Shown here piece after piece: positions 17,092 through 25,443 of a stretch of DNA of 64,000 nucleotides (positions are counted from its first letter, which is position 1; each line of letters opens with the position of its first letter). Source of the stretch: Synechococcus sp. PCC 7336. Lineage in GTDB: Bacteria; Cyanobacteriota; Cyanobacteriia; Thermostichales; PCC-7336. The notes below the pieces were generated by a model. It made no database searches and was not told the DNA's origin. It saw only the letters and a list, made by a program, of their open reading frames with translations. Made by a program: the position numbers and the translations under genes. Where the stretch lies: contig NZ_CM001776.1 in NCBI RefSeq assembly GCF_000332275.1, positions 3,656,008 through 3,720,007 on the forward strand, written 5' to 3'.

Positions 17092-20000
17092 TTATGCGAC
17101 TGTGGATTGGCGCTCTTGCAGGCCAATGCCGATGAGGAAAGATAGAGCAGCGATGACCGCCTTTTCGCAGTGATAGGGAGAACGCTCGTAGAAGGCACTC
17201 CAGGCGCGGGCTCGCAAACCGCCGTCAAACCGATAGCGATCGCGATGCTCGGGATGCTCTTCCAGCCATGCCAAGCGGACGGCATGACCGATGACTACAT
17301 CCATCACTAGATCGTCTTCGATTTGCAGATCGGGGTTCGCCTCGACAGCCTGCGAGAGGGCCATTAGAGCCTCCACGTTGAGTTGGCGATATTCGGGAGC
17401 TGCGGTTTTGTTGAGCAAATGCTCGATCGCGCGGGCAAAGTTCTGCTCGCCAGGGGTCATCTCTGCCAAAATCAACTGACTGTCGAGGTGGTTGCGGCGC
17501 TCTAATTTATCTCCGATCGCCAACCCTTTACAGTGACCCATCAAGTTCCACACCCGGCGGTAAAAGTCGGGGGGGACGCGGTTGAGACTGCCTTCCATGC
17601 GGCGGCGGCGCAGCCAACCCCCTGCTGGTAGGGGCTCTTGGGCGTCGGGCACCTCCACTTGCTGCAAATCGGGGCGATGGGTGCGAATGTGCAACGATTC
17701 TTGCTGGACGACAGCACGATCGAACTGGTTGTATTCCTCCAATACCTGCTTTAGGTGAGTCTTAATTTCAAAGGGGCTCATGGCCATCATGCGATCGTAG
17801 GCGTCCTCCTGCCCCAACTCAAACGCTTGAGCGATCTCGCCAGTAATCAACAGGATCAAATTGCTCACCCGCAACGTGATGAGATTGTCGAACAAACTGG
17901 GGTTCGAGCGCACTAGCAGGCTCAAGAAGATCGTAATTTCCTGGGTGAGAACGTGCTCCCGCACATCTTCACTGCAAAATCGCAGAATCTTGGCAAAGAT
18001 TTGCTCCTGCGATTGGGGACTGGAAATGGTAGAAGCTTCGGTATAGGCTTTGCCCACCGCCACCACCTTTTGTCGCACTAAAATATCGGTAACTGCATCC
18101 GCCAGTCCAATATCCACTTTGCGCAGCAAGCCCGCTGCCCGTCGCACCACCGACCACAACTGCAGCCGACCCGCTCGGTTGTAAAGCTCGTCCAGCAAAT
18201 CTTGAATGGTGACCTCGAGGCTGTGGTGCCGACCGAAGCCCGTGTCGCAGTCAGCTCCCTCCAGGGGCAGCAACGTACTTAAAACCTCTACCTGCTCGTA
18301 GGGATTGCCCGAGCGTCGCAATCGCTTCAGTAGAGCCTCGACATCCGTTTCGCACTCCAATAATAATTCCTGATTGCTGCTGAGAGGGTGAGTCTCGGCC
18401 TCGTCATATCGCAGGTATGAGGGCAACACTTGCTCGCCCGCCAGAGGTTGGGATACTAATTCGAAGTCGTGCAGATAATCGATCCGCTCGGTCCCCGCCG
18501 TCAGCTTCAATTGGTCGATCCGACCCAACTGCACCGTGACGCCATTGCAACTGCCCTCTTGCAATTCCTGCATGAGATCGAGTAGAGCGGTACTGCCCGA
18601 TCGCAGCAGATTGCGGGTAATCATCAACACCATTGTGGGGCGACCGAGAGTGCGCCAATGTTGTTGCAGGTAAGCCAGTTCGGAGCGGATGGTGGCGACT
18701 AAAAAGTGATAGTCGATGGTGAGGTAGAACTGGCGGCGATCGAGAAAGGCGGGCAGGAACAGAGTGGGTTGACCCTTGAGGCGAAAAATTCGGGAGGTGG
18801 CGAGACTGCGCATCCGCTGCAGGGGACAGCCGCTCAGTCCCAGGCGATCGTTGCGGCCCACCTGCATGTAGGCTTTCGCCAGGCGATCGGCACTCCACAC
18901 CTGAATTGGGACGATTTCTGCTAGCGTTTGGGTGTCGATGCCGCGGGCGGCCAATTCCGCTTGCAAGGGCTTATCTTCCGCTAACAACGCCAGTTGGACA
19001 ATGGGAACGGCTCGCGAGTTGAGGCTATTGCGACGGCCTAAGGGGTCGATATCGGAGACGGACAGCAATCCTTCGGCTACCATTTCGCCCAGTAAATATA
19101 GGCTTTGTGCCCACACCAGTGGCAGGTTGGCATTGGGATAGCGCTGTTGGCTGCCCGGTTGGGCGCGCTCGTCCTCGATCGCGTCGAGGGGTACGAAATA
19201 GAGTTCGGGCAGTAACTGTTGGCCGTCTTTTTCGACTAAGAGGGCCTCGAGTTTGCTGCGGTATGCCTCAGCCCGATCGCGATCGCCCAGACAGAGGGCA
19301 TCCAACAGAGAGTAGGTGAAGAACAGCGGCCATTCGCATTCAATGTGCTCGAACTGCTTCAGTTCTGAGGGCTCGTAATGCAAGCGACGGGTATCTTCGA
19401 TCGCCGTTTGGTGCCCGTCTCGCAAAAACCGCTTGCAGCCGTAGCGGCCCTCTAATTGGTTTCGAATCTTGTTACGGGTGGTTTCGACTAGGTCTCGATG
19501 TTCGACTGCATAGGCGGGGTAACCGATGATGCTGAGGGTGGCGGCGTCCACCTCTTTCGAGCTGGATTCGCGCGGGAGCAGGGACTCTAAGGTGACGCGA
19601 GCGCGGGCGATATCGTGGGCCAAGACGTGAACGACCGAGGCTTGGCCGCCATTGAGGCCGAACAGATTGAAATCGTTCATTGCCTCTAGAGCCGCCTTGG
19701 CCATCCCCACAGAACTGGCGTTGAGTTCGGGCTTGCCGTGGTTGATTTTGTTACCCCGTTCCCAAATGCCGTAATCGGGGGTTTGGTAGGCCTTCCCGAT
19801 ATAAAAGACAAGATTTTGCACGAACGCCACCTCGTCCGAGGTGAAGATGACGCGCAATCCCGAGGCCGTCATTTGAGCCAGAAACAGTAAGAATAATGAG
19901 GTAGCGTCGAGTTGCAGGTGGCCCCACTCTCGATCTCCGACGACTACATCCCCTGTCGAGGTGTCGTATTTGGCGTGCAAGGCGTCGAGAGGATCTTGGC

Positions 20001-20331
20001 TGTGTTTGAACTGCTCCACTTTGTGGGCTTGCTTCATCATGGCAGCCAGAAGGCCGCGCATGAGTTTGACTGTGCTTTGTTCCAATTCGTAGGCGCGACC
20101 GTTGGTGTCGTCAGTATCGCGATAGGCAAGTGCTAGCCCCCAAACGGCCAAAATGCTGTAGACGTTGTCTCGCACCCAGGCATCGGTATAGTCTCCATGC
20201 TCGTTGACGGCAGTGCTGGCTGGCAGCAGGCCGGTGATGGGGTGTTGGCGAGCGAGAATGGTGGCGCGGACTTGGCTGTAGTAAAAGTCGAGGCGCGATC
20301 GCTGCTGGTGAGGTTGGAGAGGGACGGACAA
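17092..20331 (-). CDS. GH15 / phosphorylase-kinase alpha-beta-like protein
   Basis: This is a 1079-residue cytosolic protein. The N-terminal 500 residues resemble the (alpha/alpha)6 barrel shared by GH15 glucoamylases and eukaryotic phosphorylase kinase alpha/beta subunits: DAWVRDNVYSILAVWGLALA, GDREWGHLQLDATSLFLLFL, and FTYSLLDALCLGD. The long C-terminal half (DELYNRAGRLQLWSVVRRAA, EYRQLNVEALMAL) also follows phosphorylase-kinase alpha/beta. A conserved form of this length is common in cyanobacteria, and its activity is not established. A role in glycogen metabolism is a reasonable inference from the fold, and glgA is also in this window. The start ATG is at 20331. Confidence 0.82.
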   Translation of the reverse strand: MSVPLQPHQQRSRLDFYYSQVRATILARQHPITGLLPASTAVNEHGDYTDAWVRDNVYSILAVWGLALAYRDTDDTNGRAYELEQSTVKLMRGLLAAMMKQAHKVEQFKHSQDPLDALHAKYDTSTGDVVVGDREWGHLQLDATSLFLLFLAQMTASGLRVIFTSDEVAFVQNLVFYIGKAYQTPDYGIWERGNKINHGKPELNASSVGMAKAALEAMNDFNLFGLNGGQASVVHVLAHDIARARVTLESLLPRESSSKEVDAATLSIIGYPAYAVEHRDLVETTRNKIRNQLEGRYGCKRFLRDGHQTAIEDTRRLHYEPSELKQFEHIECEWPLFFTYSLLDALCLGDRDRAEAYRSKLEALLVEKDGQQLLPELYFVPLDAIEDERAQPGSQQRYPNANLPLVWAQSLYLLGEMVAEGLLSVSDIDPLGRRNSLNSRAVPIVQLALLAEDKPLQAELAARGIDTQTLAEIVPIQVWSADRLAKAYMQVGRNDRLGLSGCPLQRMRSLATSRIFRLKGQPTLFLPAFLDRRQFYLTIDYHFLVATIRSELAYLQQHWRTLGRPTMVLMITRNLLRSGSTALLDLMQELQEGSCNGVTVQLGRIDQLKLTAGTERIDYLHDFELVSQPLAGEQVLPSYLRYDEAETHPLSSNQELLLECETDVEALLKRLRRSGNPYEQVEVLSTLLPLEGADCDTGFGRHHSLEVTIQDLLDELYNRAGRLQLWSVVRRAAGLLRKVDIGLADAVTDILVRQKVVAVGKAYTEASTISSPQSQEQIFAKILRFCSEDVREHVLTQEITIFLSLLVRSNPSLFDNLITLRVSNLILLITGEIAQAFELGQEDAYDRMMAMSPFEIKTHLKQVLEEYNQFDRAVVQQESLHIRTHRPDLQQVEVPDAQEPLPAGGWLRRRRMEGSLNRVPPDFYRRVWNLMGHCKGLAIGDKLERRNHLDSQLILAEMTPGEQNFARAIEHLLNKTAAPEYRQLNVEALMALSQAVEANPDLQIEDDLVMDVVIGHAVRLAWLEEHPEHRDRYRFDGGLRARAWSAFYERSPYHCEKAVIAALSFLIGIGLQERQSTVA

Positions 20332-20401
20332 AGGTACGAATAGTAATTCACATCACTATTGTGGGGGGGAAGGGGGAATCGGTAAATGGCTTCTATACCT
20401 A

Positions 20402-20448
20402 GTAAAACTCTCGACTTGGTAAAACTCTCGACTTGGTAAAACTCTCGA
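20402..20448. repeat. 17-base tandem repeat
   Basis: The unit GTAAAACTCTCGACTTG occurs twice in full and is followed by 13 bases of a third copy with no mismatch. It sits in the short space upstream of the GH15-like gene (start 20331, minus strand) and after the SPOR-like gene, so it lies in the probable leader or promoter region of the former. Exact identity implies a recent slippage or duplication. Confidence 0.9.
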
Positions 20449-20468
20449 ATCTCGTGACAATCCCGAAG

Positions 20469-21347
20469 TTATTGCAAAATCAGCACGGGAACTCCCTGTC
20501 TGCGGAGATTGTCAGCCATGTGACGGGCGTATTCTAGCTGTTCGAATGCGGCCAGTTGAACGTAGGTTTCGTCGCCGAGCTGTTTGACAAAGGCCCCTTG
20601 CGAATACTGTTGCGCTCGAGCCAAGCTGCCATCGTCTTGGTAAGTCATTAAGACGAGAAAGGTGCCCGAACCGAGGTTGGGTCCGAGCCCGTCCACAGAA
20701 GGGGTGACGGGAGTGGCAAACGCCACATTTTGACTTTCAACCTGTTCGGTTGTTGGAGAACCGGCCTCGAAGAGATCTGCTTCGCTAGATTCAGTTCCTT
20801 GCCCCGCAGCGTTCGCAACCGCCTCGCCATCTGGACCGATATCGTTGGCCCGCTGCCACCTAGGATTCGATCGAATGCGAGCTGTTTCAGAGGGAGAGAC
20901 TGGAATCAGAGGTAGTTCTTCCAGCGGAATGCTAATCAGTCCTGTTTCCGGTTGCTGCACCACAGGTGAATCTTGGCGATCGTCTCGGGTCGTCTGCGGA
21001 TTGGGACTTGTCAGCCACGAGAACGCTAGCCCAATGCCCGCAGCAGCAGCCAACAAACTCAGCAGTGCCACAAAGGGAAATAAATTGATGCCTCTGCGAG
21101 AATCGTCTTCCATGTCGAGATCTTCAAAATACGGTTGAGGGTGGGTCGATTGGGGAGGATTCCCCCCTCTGGAAATGTTGCTTGCTTGGCGATCGCCGAG
21201 CGGCGAGTTGACTCGGTTCTCTTGCCAGCGACGAAATGCCTCCAGCTCTTCCTCTGCGTCTAAGTCGAGATAGGCGAGAGCTTGCTGCAGTCGCTTGTCT
21301 GAGGATTGACGTAAATCGGAGTTCGGGCGGGGTGAAAAGGGCTTCAT
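20469..21347 (-). CDS. Single-pass membrane protein with SPOR-like C-terminus
   Basis: This is a 292-residue protein. The cytoplasmic N-terminal part of about 90 residues contains DKRLQQALAYLDLDAEEELE. It is followed by one membrane segment (LFPFVALLSLLAAAAGIGLA), a Pro/Ser/Glu-rich linker, and a C-terminal domain of about 70 residues (GTFLVLMTYQDDGSLARAQQ, YVQLAAFEQLEYARHMADNL, then GVPVLIL) with the layout of a SPOR domain. SPOR domains bind denuded glycan strands at division sites. The stop-to-start gap from the sigma-like gene upstream is 68 bases, and both are on the minus strand, so a functional pair is likely. Whether the N-terminal part binds that sigma-like protein is untested. Confidence 0.65.
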   Translation of the reverse strand: MKPFSPRPNSDLRQSSDKRLQQALAYLDLDAEEELEAFRRWQENRVNSPLGDRQASNISRGGNPPQSTHPQPYFEDLDMEDDSRRGINLFPFVALLSLLAAAAGIGLAFSWLTSPNPQTTRDDRQDSPVVQQPETGLISIPLEELPLIPVSPSETARIRSNPRWQRANDIGPDGEAVANAAGQGTESSEADLFEAGSPTTEQVESQNVAFATPVTPSVDGLGPNLGSGTFLVLMTYQDDGSLARAQQYSQGAFVKQLGDETYVQLAAFEQLEYARHMADNLRRQGVPVLILQ

Positions 21348-21415
21348 GTCACCTTAGAGGCCAACTGACAGAGGGAAATCTCAATGGGAGTGGAAAGACC
21401 TTCCAGCTCAATAGG

Positions 21416-22021
21416 CTAGAAAAATAAACTGAGGATGTCGCTTGGTAGTAATTGTAACAATCTTTCGCGCGATCGCGAAATAGCCTGCTGCACCTGTTCC
21501 AACGATAGCGCATATCCTTCAGCGGCCAATTGAGCGCTAATTTGCTCGGGCTGCCATTGAAACACCTCGGCGAAGACCAGAATAAATCGCAGATCCCCCG
21601 GCAGTGAGGCGATCGCCTGTTGTAGGTAGCACCACAGTGGCGGAGATACAGCGGCACTGCCGCGAGCAAGTCGGCTGTCTGGTTCGATCGACCCTGGCAA
21701 TTTCGGGGCTGGCAGTTGGGGGAAGACTTGGGGCAGTTGAGTTGTTATCCACACATCCAGGCGCTCCCATTGGGGAGCGGTGTCGTCAGCATCGAGCCAA
21801 GTTTGGTAAAACTGCTGCCAGAGTCGATTCAGGTAGTGGGCACGTTCGGCAGGTTGCGGACAAAAGCGGCGGACGAGTTCTTTGAGTAAAGCGCGATAGC
21901 GGCAGTAAAGGGCAACTGAGTAGCGTCCCGACTCGGGATGGAGCTGCAGCATTTGCACGAGTTCGCGATCGGAGAGCGAGTCGAGCGATCGCACCATTTG
22001 GCTGTCACAGGGTGTGGGCAT
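21416..22021 (-). CDS. Sigma-70/ECF-like protein, degenerate
   Basis: This is a 201-residue protein. The N-terminal part (SDRELVQMLQLHPESGRYSV, ALYCRYRALLKELVRR) resembles sigma region 2 of ECF-type factors. The C-terminal part (ASLPGDLRFILVFAEVFQW, SLEQVQQAISRSRERLLQLL) resembles region 4, with an extended helix-turn-helix. Conservation is weak, so it may be a diverged sigma factor or a regulator derived from one. The next gene, on the same strand, encodes a single-pass membrane protein, an arrangement like sigma/anti-sigma pairs. The start (MPTPC) lies 11 bases after the cysH stop, on the same strand. Confidence 0.6.
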   Translation of the reverse strand: MPTPCDSQMVRSLDSLSDRELVQMLQLHPESGRYSVALYCRYRALLKELVRRFCPQPAERAHYLNRLWQQFYQTWLDADDTAPQWERLDVWITTQLPQVFPQLPAPKLPGSIEPDSRLARGSAAVSPPLWCYLQQAIASLPGDLRFILVFAEVFQWQPEQISAQLAAEGYALSLEQVQQAISRSRERLLQLLPSDILSLFF

Positions 22022-22032
22022 GGGGGTGAAAA

Positions 22033-22794
22033 CTACAACGAACTCGCGTTGAGACTATCGGCTTCCCCTCGCGTCAGGGGCAAGTGCAAGCCGCACTCTT
22101 GTTTGAGGCCGTTAAAGCGGGTGTCGCGCTCGTCGGTATCTTCTAGCGAAAGCGGACGGCTGGAATGCCAATCGCCCACGCTGGTGTAGCCGCGATCGAA
22201 GAAGGGATGGTAGGGCAGGTCGTGGGCTGTGAGGTATTCGTAAACATCTTTTGCACTCCAGTGCAGGATTGGGTGCAATTTAACAATGCCCGACTGCATC
22301 TCAATGCGACGGAGGGTTTTGCGGTGATTGGTTTGGCTGGTGCGCAAACCTGCCAGCCACGCCATGGCATCGAGTTCGCGCAGGGCACGCCACATGGGCT
22401 CCACTTTGCGGATTTGATTGTAGCGATCGAGGGACTCAACCGTATTGTCTTCCCACAAGCGTCCGTACAGTGCTTCCATGCGGGCGGGGCTCATGGTGGC
22501 TTGGTACACCTCGATATTGAGCTGTAACCGCTCGATCAGCTCTTCTGCAAATTGATAAGTCTCGGGAGGTAAATAACCGGTATCCACCCAAATCACGGGG
22601 ATGTTGGGGATAATCTGGGTCACCAGATGCAGCATCACGGCCGCTTGGATGCCGAGGCTACTGCTCATGACGAGGCGATCGCCAAACATCTCGGCCCCCC
22701 ATTCCACAACCTCTCGGGCGCTAGCATCGGCTAAGCAGCGATTGGCTGTATCCAGGTCGATATTGCAGTTGAGTTCGAGGGATTTCAAAACCAT
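22033..22794 (-). CDS. cysH: Phosphoadenylyl-sulfate (PAPS) reductase
   Basis: This is a 253-residue protein. It reduces PAPS to sulfite with thioredoxin in assimilatory sulfate reduction. It has the PP-loop-type N-terminal fold ([19 protein letters not shown]), the [15 protein letters not shown] motif, [12 protein letters not shown], and the C-terminal catalytic Cys in ECGLHL. The CC...CxxC iron-sulfur ligands of APS reductases are absent, which argues for PAPS rather than APS as substrate. ATG 22794 is preferred to GTG 22815. It may be cotranscribed with the sigma-like gene that follows 11 bases later. trxA is also in this window. Confidence 0.93.
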   Translation of the reverse strand: MVLKSLELNCNIDLDTANRCLADASAREVVEWGAEMFGDRLVMSSSLGIQAAVMLHLVTQIIPNIPVIWVDTGYLPPETYQFAEELIERLQLNIEVYQATMSPARMEALYGRLWEDNTVESLDRYNQIRKVEPMWRALRELDAMAWLAGLRTSQTNHRKTLRRIEMQSGIVKLHPILHWSAKDVYEYLTAHDLPYHPFFDRGYTSVGDWHSSRPLSLEDTDERDTRFNGLKQECGLHLPLTRGEADSLNASSL

Positions 22795-23100
22795 ATCGAA
22801 CGAGAGCGGCAGCACGAACGCAGCCCAACAATGTTACGACATGCCAAGCTCCTTGGTCCGAACTCGACATGGCTCTCTCCTAGGGTACAGGAGAACTCAG
22901 CAGACGACAGGCCGTTATCCTACCCCCGCCAAGAAGTGATTGATTTTACCTTACGGATCTCAAACGGTTACTTACCTAGAGAGAGATCCGTACTTTTGAG
23001 CAGAACTTAAGGTTGTTTTTTATCGACTGTGCTGCACAATACGGCGGAAATCTCGATATCCTAGGAGCAATTACGGTGGGCTTGAGATACAAATTTTGCC

Positions 23101-24516
23101 ATGACGACAACAGCGATTCAGTTTGGCACAGATGGATGGCGCGGTGCCATTGCCGGGGATTTTACATTTGCAAATGTTCGCCGTGCAACGCGGGCGATCG
23201 CCTGCTACTTAGACACTACCTACGAGCGCACCCGCCCCGTCTTAGTGGGCTACGATACGCGCTTTTTGGCCGATCGATTTGCCCGTCAGGCAGCGGAAGT
23301 GCTCGCTGCTGAGGGCTGGAAGGTATTGGTGACCGAACGGGATTGCCCCACGCCGGCCCTCGCCTTTGCGGCCCGATTGCGCCGTTCGGCTGGAGCCTTA
23401 ATGTTTACTGCCAGCCACAATCCCTCCACCGACTGCGGTCTGAAGTACATTCCCGACTATGCCGGTCCTGCGACAGCAGACATTACAGATGCCATCTCCA
23501 GCTATCTAGAGCGAGTGCCGGACGGGCTGCCCGACTTAAAGGGAGTTGAGGTGGGACAGTTCGATCCGCGACCCACCTATCTCGATTGCCTCTATTCGTC
23601 GATTGACCTGGATCGTATCCGTGCAGCTAACTTTTCTGTGGTCTACGATGCCCTCTACAGCACCTCTCGCGGCTATCTCGACGAAGCACTGCGCTACTGT
23701 CTCTGCGACGTCAGCGCCCTCCATACCTATCGCGATGTCCTGTTTGGGGGCAGCCTGCCAGAACCGCGCGCCCCACAGTTGGGGGAGATGTTGGCGGCTA
23801 TCTTGCAGGCGGGGGCAGCTGTAGGAATGGCAACGGATGGAGATGCCGATCGCTTCGGCATTGCAGACGAACGGGGACAGATGTTAAGCCCCAATACCGT
23901 CCTGATGGTGTTGACTCGCCATCTGGCCGTCCATCGCGGCTGGAAAGGGGCGGTTGTGCGTACGGTGGGTACTACCCATCTGCTCGATCGCCTAGCGGCC
24001 CAGTACGGTCTAGAGGTCTACGAAACTCCGGTGGGATTCAAGCACATCGGTCAAAAGATGCGGGAATTACCTGTCTTGATCGGCGGAGAGGAGTCGGGGG
24101 GGGTGAGCATCTTGGGGCACATTCCCGAAAAGGACGGTATTCTGGCCAATTTATTAGTCCTTGAGGCAATGGCCTACGAACAAAAGCCCCTCAGCCAGAT
24201 TGCAGCGGAGGCGATCGCCGCAGCGGGCGGCCCCACCTACACCCATCGCATCGATCTGCGGTTGACTCCAGAGCACAAGCAAGCGGCCATGGAACAGTTA
24301 ACAGTCAGTCCGCCAGAGAACGTGGCGGGTCTGGATGTGGTGAATGTGGGGTCCAAAGATGGTGTTAAACTCCAGCTCGGCAGCAACGCTTGGGTATTGG
24401 TGCGTCCGTCGGGGACCGAGCCCCTGCTGCGGATTTCAATGGAGGCTGACTCTCGCGACCAACAGGAGGCGATCGCGAGGGCCATGCGCGCAGCGATCGA
24501 GATTCTGAAACCGTGA
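23101..24516 (+). CDS. Phosphoglucomutase/phosphomannomutase family protein
   Basis: This is a 471-residue alpha-D-phosphohexomutase. Domain 1 starts with FGTDGWRGAIAGDFT and carries the phospho-serine loop in FTASHNP. The metal loop is DGDADRFG, the sugar-specificity loop GEESGGVSI, and the C-terminal phosphate-binding loop VRPSGTEPLLRI. All four active-site motifs are intact. The length and motifs fit the bifunctional PGM/PMM or GlmM-like group, and substrate preference cannot be read from sequence. Products would feed glycogen, sugar nucleotides or cell-wall synthesis. It is divergent from cysH with 300 bases between starts, and is monocistronic. Confidence 0.92.
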   Translation: MTTTAIQFGTDGWRGAIAGDFTFANVRRATRAIACYLDTTYERTRPVLVGYDTRFLADRFARQAAEVLAAEGWKVLVTERDCPTPALAFAARLRRSAGALMFTASHNPSTDCGLKYIPDYAGPATADITDAISSYLERVPDGLPDLKGVEVGQFDPRPTYLDCLYSSIDLDRIRAANFSVVYDALYSTSRGYLDEALRYCLCDVSALHTYRDVLFGGSLPEPRAPQLGEMLAAILQAGAAVGMATDGDADRFGIADERGQMLSPNTVLMVLTRHLAVHRGWKGAVVRTVGTTHLLDRLAAQYGLEVYETPVGFKHIGQKMRELPVLIGGEESGGVSILGHIPEKDGILANLLVLEAMAYEQKPLSQIAAEAIAAAGGPTYTHRIDLRLTPEHKQAAMEQLTVSPPENVAGLDVVNVGSKDGVKLQLGSNAWVLVRPSGTEPLLRISMEADSRDQQEAIARAMRAAIEILKP

Positions 24517-24566
24517 GGCACGACCCATCTCAGCACGAACGACCCGTCTGAGCACAAGCGATCGGT

Positions 24567-25184
24567 CTAGCTCAAGACAATATCCTCAGCCGGTCGCTGG
24601 GCCAGTCGCTTGAGATTTTGGTACCGCAAAACATCCAGCAGTTCATTCCCCGATCGCCCTTCCAACCGCGCCTCAATGTGCAGCGCTTGCCCCAGCGCCT
24701 CCACCGCCTGAATCCGAGGCAACCCTCTCAACACCAGCCGATCTACGGCATAGGCATCTGCCGCTAACAAGCGGCGATCGCTGGCCCGATCCTTAATGAG
24801 CTGCCAAATAGCCAGTCCCCCCAATCCCCCAGACACTGCAATTCCCACCGGATCTCGCTGAAACCCTTCCACCACCATACTGACCCCCCCCAGACCCGCC
24901 AAAGCCGCGTAGAAGTCTAAGGTGCGGGTGAGCGAGCGGCTGTGATAGCCCACTTTATGCAGGAACACTGTGGATCGCTGATTGGGGGTAAATTGCTCCC
25001 ACTCTCGAGGCTTAATTAAAATCTTCAGTCGCCTCTGCCAAGGCAGCAGGCGACTTCCCCGGATGACCTCCACTTGGCTAAACGGTGCCGCCAAAATCTC
25101 AATCGAATCGCGACTGCTGGCCGGAAGTAAATCCTTCAACCGCTGCACTTCCCGTTCGTCCAGCATTGACGTTTCAGCGTACAC
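24567..25184 (-). CDS. DUF3318-family protein
   Basis: This is a 205-residue protein with the cyanobacterial DUF3318 pattern. A charged N-terminus (LDEREVQRLKDLLPASSRDS) is followed by a region with RLKILIKPREWEQFTPNQR, LFLHKVGYHS-like segments and two short hydrophobic stretches (AALAGLGGVSMVVEGF, VGIAVSGGLGGLAIW). A C-terminal helical part (AVDRLVLRGLPRIQAVEALG) closes the protein. It is possibly membrane-associated, and its function is unknown. The GTG at 25184 has AGGAGG about 10 bases upstream; ATG 25166 is the alternative. It is monocistronic and convergent with the phosphohexomutase. Confidence 0.75.
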   Translation of the reverse strand: MYAETSMLDEREVQRLKDLLPASSRDSIEILAAPFSQVEVIRGSRLLPWQRRLKILIKPREWEQFTPNQRSTVFLHKVGYHSRSLTRTLDFYAALAGLGGVSMVVEGFQRDPVGIAVSGGLGGLAIWQLIKDRASDRRLLAADAYAVDRLVLRGLPRIQAVEALGQALHIEARLEGRSGNELLDVLRYQNLKRLAQRPAEDIVLS

Positions 25185-25443
25185 GTTCGCAGCACCTCCT
25201 CAAGGGACACCCATGCAATCGTTCAACCCATGCAATCATCTTTAAGCGGTCACCTTCAGCCTGTCGCAGCCCAGCTCGTACCCCACTCGGCAGAATCGAT
25301 CGACTAACTGACAGCATTGCAATTGCCAAAACTGTTCCACTGCTGCTTCGAGCACTGTCGCTTCAGTCGCAAAAGTAAGCACAGTCTATTCTCTTATTAT
25401 GGGCGATCGCCAGCCTCGGCGGTTCGGTGTTGGGGGGACAGCC

